Source of the DNA: Caldifarciminota bacterium
Lineage (GTDB): Bacteria > Hydrothermota > Hydrothermia > LBFQ01 > DSFT01
Reading direction: 5' to 3'
Length of the DNA stretch: 64,000 bases
NCBI GenBank assembly: GCA_025060695.1
Contig: JANXBH010000007.1
Coordinates: 1-64,000 of the forward strand
Shown: positions 1 to 9,186 of the stretch, one piece after another
How positions within the stretch are numbered: the first letter of the stretch is position 1
Layout of the letters: every line of letters starts with the position of its first letter
Notes under the pieces: model-generated
Database searches by the model: none
Seen by the model: only the letters and a program-made list of their open reading frames with translations
Told to the model about the DNA's origin: nothing
Position numbers and translations under genes: made by a program

Positions 1-215
1 CCTTTTTCTGTTATGTATGCAGTTAGATTTCCATTTCTCGTATAGAATATGACTTCCTTTGCCTCTTTTCCTTCATCCGTAGCTACTTGTCCCTTGTTCG
101 GTGTGAAGCCGTTATAGCTATACGGATATGAACTCATCCACTCCTTTACTACCTCAGGGTTATAGCCACTTATCTTTACGTTAGAAAGGGTTATTAAAAA
201 GCTCACCCCTACCAT
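1..215 (-). CDS. N-terminus of exported protein, SBBP/'NKGQ' family (partial, runs off window)
   Basis: Reading leftward from an ATG at 215 the frame stays open to base 1, giving about 71 residues. The visible protein has a short hydrophobic start, a charged helix-like stretch, then FTPNKGQV, a DEGKEAKEVIFYTRNG stretch and AYITEK. This order (F.PNKGQ, FY.R, then Y.T) resembles the N-terminus of large secreted proteins with SBBP repeats that carry a 'FIENKGQ' domain (DUF7948-like, recalled from memory). I infer an exported surface protein; the rest lies outside the window. It is divergent from the gene at 266 and has its own CTTTAAAATTT box 11 nt upstream of the ATG. Confidence 0.55.
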   Translation of the reverse strand, partial: MVGVSFLITLSNVKISGYNPEVVKEWMSSYPYSYNGFTPNKGQVATDEGKEAKEVIFYTRNGNLTAYITEK

Positions 216-226
216 AGCAATTATAA

Positions 227-259
227 ATTTTAAAGCAAAAACATTTTTAACTTTAAAAT
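227..259. promoter_or_regulatory. Divergent promoter pair, facing TAAAAT boxes
   Basis: The minus-strand box (ATTTTA at 227-232) lies 11 nt from the ATG at 215. The plus-strand box (TAAAAT at 254-259, within CTTTAAAATTT) lies 6 nt from the ATG at 266. The plus-strand spacing predicts a leaderless transcript. Confidence 0.6.
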
Positions 260-265
260 TTAAAA

Positions 266-517
266 ATGAACGACCCATTTGAAGGAATAATGAACTCAAT
301 TTTGGTTAGAAAGATAATAAACAAGCTTATAAAGTTAGAAAAACCCATAAGTCTTGAAATTAGAGAAGTGGTATCAATAGGACCTGACTATATTAAATAT
401 AACAAAGGAACAATTAAAGCTCTTCCAAGAAAGATAAACATAGAGATATTAAGAGGATACGCACTATATCTATTGAAGAATAAGGAGGAGATGAGGAGGG
501 TTATAGGTGATGTATAG
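266..517 (+). CDS. Small hypothetical protein upstream of fumarase
   Basis: An 83-residue protein, basic and rich in Ile and Lys, with no signal peptide or membrane segment. I do not recognise its family. It is probably real: it has a TAAAAT promoter box exactly 6 nt upstream of its ATG, and its last codons overlap the start of fumC, so the two are co-transcribed and probably translationally coupled. The size and charge would suit a small cytosolic or nucleic-acid-binding protein, but that is a guess. Confidence 0.6.
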   Translation: MNDPFEGIMNSILVRKIINKLIKLEKPISLEIREVVSIGPDYIKYNKGTIKALPRKINIEILRGYALYLLKNKEEMRRVIGDV

Positions 518-1895
518 GATAGAAAAGGATACTATAGGTGAAGTAAAAGTGCCAGAAAGTGCATATTGGGGAGCACAGACACAAAGAGCTTTAGAGAATT
601 TTCAAATAAGTAATATAAAAATGCCAATTAGCTTTATAAGGGCTCTGGCGTATGTAAAACTTGGATGTTTAGAGGTAAATTATGAACTTGGAAAGATAGA
701 AAAAGAATATTACGATGCAATAAAGAAAGCTATAAATGAAATAATAGAAGGAAAGTTTGATGACCAGTTTCCCTTAGATATTTTCCAAACAGGTTCAGCA
801 ACATCTACTAATATGAATATAAATGAAGTAATTTCAACAAGGGCAAATGAGATATTAACAGGAAAGAGAAATACGAAATCTCCTATTCATCCTAATGACC
901 ATGTTAATATGGGACAATCTTCAAATGACGTAATTCCAACTGCAATGAATGTTTCTACATATTACGAAACAAAATATAAACTTATTCCTGCAATAGAAGA
1001 GCTATATAATAGTATAGTCGAAAAAGCTGGCACTTTAAAGGATATAATAAAAACAGGAAGAACTCATTTAATGGATGCAATGCCTATAAGTTTTGAGCAA
1101 GAAATGAGCGGATGGGCAACGCAGATACTATACGCAAAACATAGAATAGAAGGAACTTTTGTAAGATTAAGAGAACTTGCAATAGGTGGAACAGCAGTTG
1201 GAACAGGCATTAATACCCACCCTAACTTTGGGAAAAAAGTAGCAGAGAAACTATCAAAGTATTTAAATTTAGACTTTATTGAAGCAAATAACCACTTTGA
1301 AGCACAATCAAGTAGAGATGCTATATTAGAATTATCAGGTGCTTTAAAAGTTTTAGCTTCAAGCTTAATTAAAATAACAAATGATATAAGACTAATGAAC
1401 AGTGGACCAATCGCAGGCTTTGGAGAAATAAGTTTATCAGAATTACAACCCGGTTCATCTATAATGCCTGGAAAGGTAAATCCAGTTGTCCCTGAAGCAG
1501 TAAGAATGGTAGGCATACAAGTAATAGCAAACGACCTTGCAATTTCCATTTGCAATAGCTCTGGAGAATTTCAGCTAAATGTCGCTTTACCAGTTATGAT
1601 ATATAATATTCTATATTCAATAGAAATACTTTCAAGAGCCTGCATATTACTATCAGAAAAATGCATAAGGGACTTCGTAGTAAATAAAGAGCACATTGAA
1701 GAATTAGTTTATAGAAATCCTATAATTGCAACTGTTTTAAATCCTATAATAGGATATGATAAAGCTGCGGAAGTCGTAAAAAGAGCACTAAAAGAAAAAA
1801 GAAGTGTAAAGGATATAGCAATTGAAATGGGATATATATCAAAGGAAGAAGCAGATAAAATTTTTGACCTAAAAAAATTAATAAAACCTGAATGA
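510..1895 (+). CDS. fumC: Class II fumarate hydratase
   Basis: A 461-residue enzyme interconverting fumarate and malate in the TCA cycle or its reductive branch, in the cytosol as a tetramer. The fumarase/aspartase signature GSSIMPGKVNP is present, as are the substrate-binding stretches SATSTNMNINE and HPNDHVNMGQSSND and the GRTHLMDAMP motif. Length matches FumC (about 460). I chose the ATG at 510 rather than the GTG at 507 because AGGAGG lies at 493-498, a good ribosome-site distance. It overlaps the small upstream gene by 8 bases and arsC by 4 (ATGA). Aspartase is the main alternative, but the sequence looks more like FumC. Confidence 0.93.
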   Translation: MYRIEKDTIGEVKVPESAYWGAQTQRALENFQISNIKMPISFIRALAYVKLGCLEVNYELGKIEKEYYDAIKKAINEIIEGKFDDQFPLDIFQTGSATSTNMNINEVISTRANEILTGKRNTKSPIHPNDHVNMGQSSNDVIPTAMNVSTYYETKYKLIPAIEELYNSIVEKAGTLKDIIKTGRTHLMDAMPISFEQEMSGWATQILYAKHRIEGTFVRLRELAIGGTAVGTGINTHPNFGKKVAEKLSKYLNLDFIEANNHFEAQSSRDAILELSGALKVLASSLIKITNDIRLMNSGPIAGFGEISLSELQPGSSIMPGKVNPVVPEAVRMVGIQVIANDLAISICNSSGEFQLNVALPVMIYNILYSIEILSRACILLSEKCIRDFVVNKEHIEELVYRNPIIATVLNPIIGYDKAAEVVKRALKEKRSVKDIAIEMGYISKEEADKIFDLKKLIKPE

Positions 1896-2278
1896 AAAAA
1901 ACAGTTTTATTTATCTGCACTCACAATTCAGCCCGTTCAATCATGGCAGAAGCTATATTAAGACATCTATATCCAAAACACTACGAAGTATATTCTTGTG
2001 GCACACAACCAAGTGGAATAAAAGAAAACACAAAAAAAGTCCTATCAGAAATAGGAATAGATACTTCGCAATTATATTCAAAACACTTAGATGAATTTAA
2101 AAATAAAAAATTTGACTACGTAATAACTGTATGCGACAGTGCAAAAGAAAACTGCCCCTTCTTTCCGGGAGGAAAACAATATATACACAAAGGATTTAAA
2201 GACCCAGAAACATTGGAAGATTTTAGAGAAGTTAGGGATGAAATATATGCTTGGATAGAAGAATTCTTTAAAGTATGA
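1892..2278 (+). CDS. arsC: Arsenate reductase, thioredoxin-coupled type
   Basis: A 128-residue low-molecular-weight-phosphatase-fold protein that reduces arsenate to arsenite in the cytosol. The phosphate-binding loop CTHNSARS gives nucleophile Cys9 and Arg15, and VCDSAKENCPFFPGG supplies Cys81 and Cys88. This three-cysteine relay is the signature of the Bacillus/Staphylococcus ArsC type that uses thioredoxin; plain tyrosine phosphatases of this fold lack the second and third cysteines. It sits in the fumC transcript with 4-base overlaps on both sides. No arsenite pump or ArsR is next to it, so a general redox or phosphatase role cannot be excluded. Confidence 0.88.
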   Translation: MKKTVLFICTHNSARSIMAEAILRHLYPKHYEVYSCGTQPSGIKENTKKVLSEIGIDTSQLYSKHLDEFKNKKFDYVITVCDSAKENCPFFPGGKQYIHKGFKDPETLEDFREVRDEIYAWIEEFFKV

Positions 2279-2622
2279 CTATACTAATGTTTTTACTAAC
2301 TGACACGAGCTTTTACTATAAATCTCCGAGTAAAGCAATAGCTTTCTCAGCTATTTTACCAGGTGGTGGTCAATTTTATAACGGAAGAAAAGTGAAAAGC
2401 TATATTATTGCTTTTTTAGATATTACAAGTTTTTCACTTTTTGCATATAATACTTATGAATATAAAAGAACAGGGTTTGAAGGCTATTATTGGTCGGGTA
2501 TTAGTTATTTTATTACATTTTTAGGAATAAAAATATTTTCAATGTTAGATGCATATATTGATGCGAAAATGGAGAATTCCACAAAAAGCAGAAATGAAAT
2601 AGAAAAAAGATTAAAACTATAA
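2275..2622 (+). CDS. Small membrane protein, DUF5683-like
   Basis: A 115-residue protein with an N-terminal hydrophobic segment, then SPSKAIAFSAILPGGGQFYNG, followed by two more hydrophobic stretches and a charged tail. The 'SP.KA..LS..LPG.GQ.YNG' pattern is typical of the DUF5683/TM2-like small membrane proteins seen in Bacteroidetes and relatives. The function is unknown. It starts inside the arsC stop (4-base overlap), so it belongs to the same transcript. Confidence 0.7.
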   Translation: MTILMFLLTDTSFYYKSPSKAIAFSAILPGGGQFYNGRKVKSYIIAFLDITSFSLFAYNTYEYKRTGFEGYYWSGISYFITFLGIKIFSMLDAYIDAKMENSTKSRNEIEKRLKL

Positions 2623-2625
2623 AAT
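2620..2625 (+). promoter_or_regulatory. TAAAAT box for MFS gene
   Basis: TATAAAATTT overlaps the stop codon of the preceding gene. The hexamer ends 7 nt before the TTG start at 2633, predicting a leaderless mRNA with a TTG start. Confidence 0.55.
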
Positions 2626-2632
2626 TTGCTCT

Positions 2633-3766
2633 TTGCAGTTAATTGTTCTTCTTGGTTTTATATCACTATTTGCGGATATTACTTATGAAGGTGCAAGAAG
2701 CATATTAGGACCTTATTTATTCGTATTAGGTGCATCTTCCGTATTTGTTGGATTTATTGCTGGTTTTGGTGAGTTTCTTGGATATTTTCTTAGAATATTC
2801 TTTGGATATCTTGCTGATAAGTTAAAAAACTACTGGTTATTCATATTTATTGGATATTTCTTAAATCTTCTTTCAGTACCACTTTTAGCTTTTGCAAATA
2901 ATTATATTTTTGCAGGTATTTTGATATTAACTGAAAGAATTGGTAAAGCTATTAGAACTCCATCAAGAGACACTATAATATCTTATATGGGAGCAAAGTA
3001 TGGACAGGGTTATGCTTTTGGGCTACACGAACTTATTGACCAATTTGGTGCATTTGCTGGTCCTACTCTAATATTTATCATTTTATTTTTTTCAAAAATT
3101 AACTATAAAGTTGCATTTTTAAGTTTATTAATTCCTGCCATTATCTCAATTCTTATACTAATTTACGTCTATCAAAAATTTAAATACATTACTATTGAAA
3201 ACAAGAAAGAAGCTAAATTTAAAAGCATATGGGAAGAAAAGAAGTTTTGGATTTATACAATAGCTATTAGTTTTGTAAGTTTTGGTTTTATAGACTTTGC
3301 TCTCATTTCTTATCACTATAAAAAATTTAATATTTTAAGCCCTGAAATTATTGCTATACTATATTCAGTTGCAATGATAGTAGACGCAATTTCATCATTT
3401 ATTCTTGGAAAACTTTTTGATAAACATGGAATAAGGGTTATAATCTTTTCCATTGCCTTGACTTCATTCTCAAGTATACTTCTATTTATTGGTAAAAGCA
3501 AAATATTTATTATTCTTGGAATTTTTCTTTGGGGTATATCTATTGGAAGTCAAGAATCAATTATGCGAGCTTATATTTCAAATATAATAAAAATGGAAGA
3601 AAGAGCTACTGCTTTTGGGATTTTTAATTCAATTTATGGTTTTTCTTGGTTCTTAGGTTCATTTTTACTTGGATACGTATATAAAATTTCTATAATTTTA
3701 TTTGTGCTTATATCTTTTGTTTTTCAAATTTTAGGACTATTAGTTTTAACAAAATTTATAAAATAG
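2633..3766 (+). CDS. MFS transporter
   Basis: A 377-residue, very hydrophobic protein with about 11-12 predicted membrane segments. The early motif FADITYEGARSILGPYL, the loop GYLADKLKNYW (motif A-like G..AD) and the RIGKAIRTPSRDTIISY stretch are typical of a subgroup of major facilitator proteins annotated as MFS or multidrug transporters in candidate phyla. Substrate unknown. The start is TTG at 2633, supported by the promoter box 7 nt upstream and by the fact that the conserved first helix begins immediately. It follows the arsC operon but could be transcribed from its own promoter. Confidence 0.82.
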   Translation: MQLIVLLGFISLFADITYEGARSILGPYLFVLGASSVFVGFIAGFGEFLGYFLRIFFGYLADKLKNYWLFIFIGYFLNLLSVPLLAFANNYIFAGILILTERIGKAIRTPSRDTIISYMGAKYGQGYAFGLHELIDQFGAFAGPTLIFIILFFSKINYKVAFLSLLIPAIISILILIYVYQKFKYITIENKKEAKFKSIWEEKKFWIYTIAISFVSFGFIDFALISYHYKKFNILSPEIIAILYSVAMIVDAISSFILGKLFDKHGIRVIIFSIALTSFSSILLFIGKSKIFIILGIFLWGISIGSQESIMRAYISNIIKMEERATAFGIFNSIYGFSWFLGSFLLGYVYKISIILFVLISFVFQILGLLVLTKFIK

Positions 3767-3772
3767 GGACTT

Positions 3773-3778
3773 TAAACT
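3773..3778 (+). promoter_or_regulatory. TAAACT promoter box
   Basis: Within ACTTTAAACTTTC, a one-base variant of the common motif. The hexamer ends 7 nt before the ATG at 3786. Confidence 0.45.
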
Positions 3779-3785
3779 TTCTCAT

Positions 3786-4844
3786 ATGATACTGATTTTT
3801 ATTATGTTAATTGCCTGCAATATAAAAAAACCTGAAACAGGACCAAGCTGGGACGCATACCCAAGATTTCCCATAGGAGACTCCATATCATCTGCATACG
3901 ATATAGCAAGAAAATCAGCAGGAAAGGACTCTATTAAAATTGTTAGGGTTGATAATATTTGGTTTTATTGGATAGAAGAAGATAGAAATTATTACGATAC
4001 AATAAATCTTCCAATTGATACAATAGTTTCACTTTTTCAAATAGACTTTGAAAGACCAAAATACATAATAAGGGGTCATAATAGTGTTTATATAAATGAT
4101 TGCAAGGCAAGAGTTATTCTTTACTTTAGAAACATTCTAAACGATACTATTAAAGGCTATTTAAATGTAAAAGTAGTTTATAAAGAAACAAATAATCAGG
4201 AAAATTACACAATAGCAGACATAAAAATTCCACCTGGGGACTATAGAACAAATCCATATGTTTATGAAAAAGATGGATTTAGAATAAAAGCGGAAACAAC
4301 ACTTGTTTATCTTGACTTTATAGCAAAATCATCAAATAATCCAAATTTAACCGCTATAATAGATAGTGGTATAGGACAGCTTTGGGTGCCTCCACACTTT
4401 GAAGCATACGATACAGTTATCGCATATAACTTAGCGGAATTTGAGCAAGAAGAGGCTATAAGTGCTGAAACCTTAGATATAAAAGTTAAAAAACTATGGA
4501 TAGAACTTTACACAAGGCACTCACTACCTATAAAGATCTTATCTCAAGTCTGGTTAAGAGATACAGTTTTAAACGACTCAATTTTCATTACTAATGAATA
4601 CTTTAAAAGTGCTCCTAAAGATATAAATACGGGCTATTCCACAGGATATATCTACGATACTATAATTATTACACTTGATACTAATCAAATTAAATACTAT
4701 AACGAAAGAAGAGGAAAACTCAAATTCTCTCTAAAGGGTATTGCTCCAATATATACAAATTACCCTGAGAAAGCTTATATAAAAAGCATTGATTCACTTC
4801 AAATTTGGGGCGATATCAAAGCTATAATAGGTATAAATCAATAA
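3786..4844 (+). CDS. Lipoprotein, uncharacterised
   Basis: A 352-residue protein beginning with a short lipoprotein signal (MILIFIMLIAC, lipobox LIAC with Cys11), so it should be lipid-anchored after Lgt and signal peptidase II processing. The rest is rich in beta-strand patterns and Tyr, Asn and Asp. I do not recognise the family. It lies 11 bases before the large OmpA-family gene, so the two are probably one transcript and the lipoprotein may act at the same outer-membrane site. Confidence 0.7.
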   Translation: MILIFIMLIACNIKKPETGPSWDAYPRFPIGDSISSAYDIARKSAGKDSIKIVRVDNIWFYWIEEDRNYYDTINLPIDTIVSLFQIDFERPKYIIRGHNSVYINDCKARVILYFRNILNDTIKGYLNVKVVYKETNNQENYTIADIKIPPGDYRTNPYVYEKDGFRIKAETTLVYLDFIAKSSNNPNLTAIIDSGIGQLWVPPHFEAYDTVIAYNLAEFEQEEAISAETLDIKVKKLWIELYTRHSLPIKILSQVWLRDTVLNDSIFITNEYFKSAPKDINTGYSTGYIYDTIIITLDTNQIKYYNERRGKLKFSLKGIAPIYTNYPEKAYIKSIDSLQIWGDIKAIIGINQ

Positions 4845-4855
4845 AGGAGACTACC

Positions 4856-7705
4856 ATGCTAAGCTTCATTATAAACTACTTTAATCCTGCATATCCTGGT
4901 CTTTTATACTATCCTAATTTCTATTTCTCTCTTCCCTACTTAAAAACAGGCATTATCAACAATTGGATAAATCTAAACATATACAATACTTATGTAAATA
5001 GCTTTATAACTGATGACGATAAAAACTATTTACTTTCGCAAATAGATGGAAGGAATTACTTTTTATGGTGGTTTGGAGATGCAAGTATATTTTTGAATTA
5101 TAAAGGTTTCTATTTTGGCATAGAAAACTCAGGTGGTTCTTATTTATCAACTAAGACTAATGACCCAATTGAATTTTTATTTAATGCTAATAGTAAAGTG
5201 GATAAAATTTATGACCTGTCAATTGAAAAAATACAAGCACTTAGTTATATTCAATATTTTCTAGGTTATGCATTTAGATATAGAGATTTTATATTTGGAC
5301 TAAGAATGAACTATTTACAAACCACGCCGTATATAGAAATCTCATCAAAAATAAACCTTGATAACCACAGACACTATATATCTAATATTGATACTATAAA
5401 TATCAAATATTTTGCAGGAGGTGATGGTTTTTCAGGAGATTTAGGCATTCTTTATGAGCCAAAAGGTAAAGGATGGTTTGCAGGATTTAACCTTAGAAAT
5501 TTAATCTCAAGCATAAACTTTTCCAATACTTGGAAATACCCATTTTATAAACCTGATTTTTCAGATAGTATATGGGTAATAAGGGGTTATTTCAGTAAAA
5601 CATCGGACACAACCGCAGATTTTGTTAAAACTGATAGTTTCCTACTTTATATATACCCTGAGGAAGCATTTGAACTAAGTCTTATAGGACATTTAGATGA
5701 GGTTAATGTTTTAAGACTCTTATTTTCAGATACTTCAAGAAGGTTCTTTATTACTAATTCAGTGTATAGAAGAAACATTACTCAAAGTTATAGATTACCA
5801 ACAATTTTATATATTGACTTTGGTTATAAGGACTTAACAGATAGATATGGTTTTAATTTTAGTTATATTCAAGGTTTTAATGAAACATTTATTTCCACAA
5901 GAAAACCAAAGTTTTTAGCAAGTGCATTTTATAAAGTTTTTAGATTTCTACCGCTTGGTTTTTCTATTTCCATTGGAGGAAGAGAGAAAATACAATTTGG
6001 ATTTAATGGAGGGCTTGATTTTAATTATTGGTTTTTAAATGCAGGATGGGATTGGTCAAGAGGATTTACTTATTCCGCTAAAGGTCATACACTATATTTA
6101 GAAAGTGGATTTAAGTCTCCAATTAGAGGAAAACTTGAAATAAGAATTATTGACTCTTTGACAAATAATGTTATAGCAAATGCGGAAGTTAATATTCTTA
6201 GAGGGACAAAACAATTATTAAAACAATTTACAAATTATGAAGGAAAAGTAATAAGCAACTTATCACCTGATAAATATAGAATTGAGGTTTCCGCAAGAAA
6301 TTACATTCCAAAAGTTGACTCAGTTGAAGTTATACCAAAAATCTTAAATACAAAAGTAATAAAATTATTACCTGCTGGAGGACTATTAAATATAGTAGTC
6401 TTAGACTCATTAAAAGGCGATACCTTAAAAAATGTTAGGGTCGTAGTAAATGATAGTGCATATGAATATAATGGAGGAATTTTAAAAGTTTTTGCCAAAG
6501 AAGGTGATGCACAAATTAAGGCATATAAAGATAGATATAAAGATTACTATAGTGTAGTAAGCGTAAAAATAGGAGATAGTATAAATAAAACTATACTAAT
6601 GTCTCCAAAATTTGCCAATTTAGTAGTAAAGGTATTTGACGAAAGGACAAAACAACCGTTAAGTGCAAGTATAAAACTTTTAAGAAATGACAGTATTATA
6701 AGAGATATAACAAGTGAAGTATTAAATGTTGAACTTGAGGATGGAAATTATAAATTACTTGTAAGCAAAGAAGGCTATTCGCAATACTCAGATGTACTTA
6801 CAATGAAAGGAGGAGTAGATTTAACAAAGGAAGTTTATCTAAGAAGTGATATAGGCTATTTACTGGTAGAAGTTATAGATAGAACAACAGGAGAACACTT
6901 AGCTAATGCCCAAGTTTCTATAGTTTCAGAAAAAGGTGATACACTTTCAAAAGCAATTACTGACAATAGTGGTAAATATGAGACATCACTTGGTAAAGGA
7001 CTATATAAAATTATAGCACAAAAAGAGGAATATTTACCAAACTCAGATTTTGTTCAAATACAAAAAGACTCAAGAAATAAAGTAGTAATACCACTAACAC
7101 CAAAGTTTGCTATAATCTATGGACTTGTTCTTGATGCAGAAAAAGGATTTAGAGTGAAAGCGAAGATTGATGTAAAGAGAGATAATAATATTATTACTAC
7201 CATAGAAGGAGATAGCTACTATCTTAAACTTGATGCGGGATATTATGTATTTGAAGTAAGGGCAAAAGACTATGCACCAAGAGTTGCTGACATTCAACTA
7301 AACAACGGAGAAAAATATAGAAGGGACTTTTTACTTACAAGAGTTGGACAAGTTTTCACATTTAGAAATATTTACTTTGATTTTAATAAAGCAACTATTA
7401 GAAGAGAATCCTATCCTGTTTTAGATTCCATATACGAGTTTCTTGCGGAAAATCCAACCATAGTAGTTGAAGTTGCAGGACATGCGGATGAAAGGGGAGG
7501 ATATGAATATAATATAAGATTAACACAAGCAAGAGCAAATGCTGTAGTAGATTACTTAGTAAGAAAAGGTATAAATCCAAATAGACTAATTCCGAAGGGA
7601 TATGGTTGGACACAACCTGTAGTAAAGGGAGCAAAAACTGAAAGGGAGCATCAACTAAATAGAAGAGTTGAATTTAGAATTATTAGAGAGTTAGAGGGGC
7701 AGTAG
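4856..7705 (+). CDS. Large OmpA-family outer-membrane protein with carboxypeptidase-regulatory-like repeats
   Basis: About 949 residues. Roughly residues 1-410 are a Tyr/Phe-rich beta-barrel-like region resembling PorP/SprF-type membrane proteins. Residues 420-830 hold several Ig-like carboxypeptidase-regulatory modules with repeated 'V.D..T...L.NA.V.I' patterns. The last 110 residues are an OmpA peptidoglycan-binding domain (FDFNKATIRRES, GHADERGGYEYN, LTQARANAVVDYL, NRRVEFRI). The architecture fits an outer-membrane protein anchored to peptidoglycan, perhaps part of a type IX secretion or gliding apparatus (inference). I chose ATG 4856 over the upstream ATG at 4805 because AAAGGAG at 4843-4849 fits it, and 4805 lies inside the previous gene. 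Confidence 0.82.
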   Translation: MLSFIINYFNPAYPGLLYYPNFYFSLPYLKTGIINNWINLNIYNTYVNSFITDDDKNYLLSQIDGRNYFLWWFGDASIFLNYKGFYFGIENSGGSYLSTKTNDPIEFLFNANSKVDKIYDLSIEKIQALSYIQYFLGYAFRYRDFIFGLRMNYLQTTPYIEISSKINLDNHRHYISNIDTINIKYFAGGDGFSGDLGILYEPKGKGWFAGFNLRNLISSINFSNTWKYPFYKPDFSDSIWVIRGYFSKTSDTTADFVKTDSFLLYIYPEEAFELSLIGHLDEVNVLRLLFSDTSRRFFITNSVYRRNITQSYRLPTILYIDFGYKDLTDRYGFNFSYIQGFNETFISTRKPKFLASAFYKVFRFLPLGFSISIGGREKIQFGFNGGLDFNYWFLNAGWDWSRGFTYSAKGHTLYLESGFKSPIRGKLEIRIIDSLTNNVIANAEVNILRGTKQLLKQFTNYEGKVISNLSPDKYRIEVSARNYIPKVDSVEVIPKILNTKVIKLLPAGGLLNIVVLDSLKGDTLKNVRVVVNDSAYEYNGGILKVFAKEGDAQIKAYKDRYKDYYSVVSVKIGDSINKTILMSPKFANLVVKVFDERTKQPLSASIKLLRNDSIIRDITSEVLNVELEDGNYKLLVSKEGYSQYSDVLTMKGGVDLTKEVYLRSDIGYLLVEVIDRTTGEHLANAQVSIVSEKGDTLSKAITDNSGKYETSLGKGLYKIIAQKEEYLPNSDFVQIQKDSRNKVVIPLTPKFAIIYGLVLDAEKGFRVKAKIDVKRDNNIITTIEGDSYYLKLDAGYYVFEVRAKDYAPRVADIQLNNGEKYRRDFLLTRVGQVFTFRNIYFDFNKATIRRESYPVLDSIYEFLAENPTIVVEVAGHADERGGYEYNIRLTQARANAVVDYLVRKGINPNRLIPKGYGWTQPVVKGAKTEREHQLNRRVEFRIIRELEGQ

Positions 7706-7713
7706 CCCTGCCC
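7697..7713 (+). terminator. Hairpin after OmpA-family gene
   Basis: GGGCAG (7697-7702) pairs with CTGCCC (7708-7713) across a 5-base loop containing the end of the stop codon. A short T-poor tail follows, and the TAAAAT box of the next gene begins at 7715, so terminator and promoter are back to back. Confidence 0.5.
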
Positions 7714-7714
7714 T

Positions 7715-7720
7715 TAAAAT
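7715..7720 (+). promoter_or_regulatory. TAAAAT box upstream of V-ATPase D gene
   Basis: CTTAAAATTTT; the hexamer ends 9 nt before the ATG at 7730. Confidence 0.5.
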
Positions 7721-7729
7721 TTTATTACT

Positions 7730-8365
7730 ATGCAACAAATTAGTCCAACAAGAATGAACTTATTGAATTTAAGAAGACAAATACAAATGGCCATACAAGG
7801 TGCAAACCTTCTAAAAAATAAAAGAGACGCACTAATGAATGAGTTTAGAAAATTAATAACTATTATAGTAAGAGAAAGAAAAGCATTAGATGAAGAACTA
7901 AGGAAAAGTATAAATATGCTAACTATTGCAATGAGTATAGACGGTAAAGAATCTCTTGAATCAGTTGCACTAAGTTCAGGGAAAAAATTAGAAATAGAAA
8001 TGATACCAAGAAAAGCATGGGGTGTAAAAGTTACTGAATTTAGATACGGAGATATAGTAAAAAGTGCTATAAATAGAGGTTTTTCTCCTGTTAGCATTAC
8101 TTCAAGAGTCCAACTTACAGCACAGTCTTTTGAAAAAAGTATAGATGCCATATTAAGAGTTGTTCCATTAGAGTACAAACTTAGAAAGTTTGGAGAAGAA
8201 ATAAGAAAAACCAATAGAAGAGTAAATGCATTAGAGCAAAAATTAATACCGGAGATGAGAGAACAATCCAAATTTATAAGACAAGTCTTAGAAGATAGAG
8301 AAAGAGAAGATAAATTCAGACTAAAAATTCTAAAGAAAAAAGCAGAAAAGAAAAAGTCTCAATGA
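7730..8365 (+). CDS. atpD: V-type ATP synthase subunit D, isolated
   Basis: A 211-residue protein with the hallmarks of V/A-type ATPase subunit D, the central rotor stalk. The N-terminal helix starts with SPTRMNLLNLRRQ and continues through LLKNKRDALMNEF, and the C-terminal helix has the NRRVNALEQKLIP motif. Length matches the family (about 200-215). The gene normally sits in an operon with subunits A and B, but here no other ATPase subunit is nearby: upstream is the OmpA-family gene and downstream an overlapping lipoprotein gene. The other subunits must be elsewhere, or this copy has been separated from them. Confidence 0.88.
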   Translation: MQQISPTRMNLLNLRRQIQMAIQGANLLKNKRDALMNEFRKLITIIVRERKALDEELRKSINMLTIAMSIDGKESLESVALSSGKKLEIEMIPRKAWGVKVTEFRYGDIVKSAINRGFSPVSITSRVQLTAQSFEKSIDAILRVVPLEYKLRKFGEEIRKTNRRVNALEQKLIPEMREQSKFIRQVLEDREREDKFRLKILKKKAEKKKSQ

Positions 8366-9186
8366 AAAGGATTTTTATAATTTTAACTTTAATATCTTGT
8401 TCAAAAAAGACTACAACACCTGAAATTCCGCAAAATCCATACGATGCTTTCAACTTCTGGAATTTTAAACCATTTACAAAATTCACATATGAATATAGAG
8501 ACTCCACAATATATAAATACAGCTTCTATATAACTATTTTAAACCCGCCAAATGCTGATACATTAGTTAGAAACTTTTTAGATACTTCGAACTTATCAAT
8601 AAAACTAAAGGACTCTATATGGTCAATAGTAAATCCAGCAAAAGTAACTTATGATACTATTAAACTTAATCAAAACTCAGTAATTTTTAAACACCTTGCA
8701 TATGACATAAAAAAGGAAAAACACACTTATAAGAATTATCCATATCCTTTAATTCAAAGTTTTAAACCAATTCAGCAAACGTCGATATTACTAAATGATA
8801 CGCTAAAAATAGGTAATTTTATGTGGAGTTGTTCACTAATAGTATTCATAGATACTCTATATATAGATAGTTCAAGGGCAACTTCAAATAAAATAAACGA
8901 CACATTCTATATAAAAGAGGAGGTATTCTCAAGAATAAAGTATAGGTATAAATTTGATAGAATAGTTTTGAATGAAGGATTAAAATGTGATGCGAGTGAT
9001 ACACTCATAAAAGAAAACTATGGTTATAAATACACTTTTGATAGTACAAAACTTGTTGCATACAAAGGTATTAAATTTAGAGCATACTTTGACACAACAT
9101 ATGCATACATTAAGCATCATACAAATGCAGATGCAAGTTTTCAAATTTCAAAAAATATAAAGTGGTTTTTTATAAAGAATGAATGA
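8362..9186 (+). CDS. Lipoprotein, uncharacterised
   Basis: A 274-residue protein starting with a signal peptide and lipobox (MKRIFIILTLISC, Cys13), followed by a Lys/Thr/Pro linker and a Tyr/Asp-rich beta-type domain. Family not recognised. It overlaps the V-ATPase D gene by 4 bases (ATGA) and the next gene by 8, so it is expressed from the same transcript. Its conserved 'YDTI' and 'DTLYID' style resembles the lipoprotein at 3786, but I see no clear homology. Confidence 0.7.
   Translation: MKRIFIILTLISCSKKTTTPEIPQNPYDAFNFWNFKPFTKFTYEYRDSTIYKYSFYITILNPPNADTLVRNFLDTSNLSIKLKDSIWSIVNPAKVTYDTIKLNQNSVIFKHLAYDIKKEKHTYKNYPYPLIQSFKPIQQTSILLNDTLKIGNFMWSCSLIVFIDTLYIDSSRATSNKINDTFYIKEEVFSRIKYRYKFDRIVLNEGLKCDASDTLIKENYGYKYTFDSTKLVAYKGIKFRAYFDTTYAYIKHHTNADASFQISKNIKWFFIKNE

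Noticed and set aside
1064-1555. Minus-strand ORF inside fumC, and similar long antisense ORFs in ompA-like, fusA, secY, nrdJ and gltX genes
   Set aside because: Shadows of strongly conserved genes; no promoter, ribosome site or recognisable protein sequence.
4805-4855. Longer start of the OmpA-family gene
   Set aside because: Those 17 residues lie within the previous coding sequence and are not signal-like; a good ribosome site fits ATG 4856.
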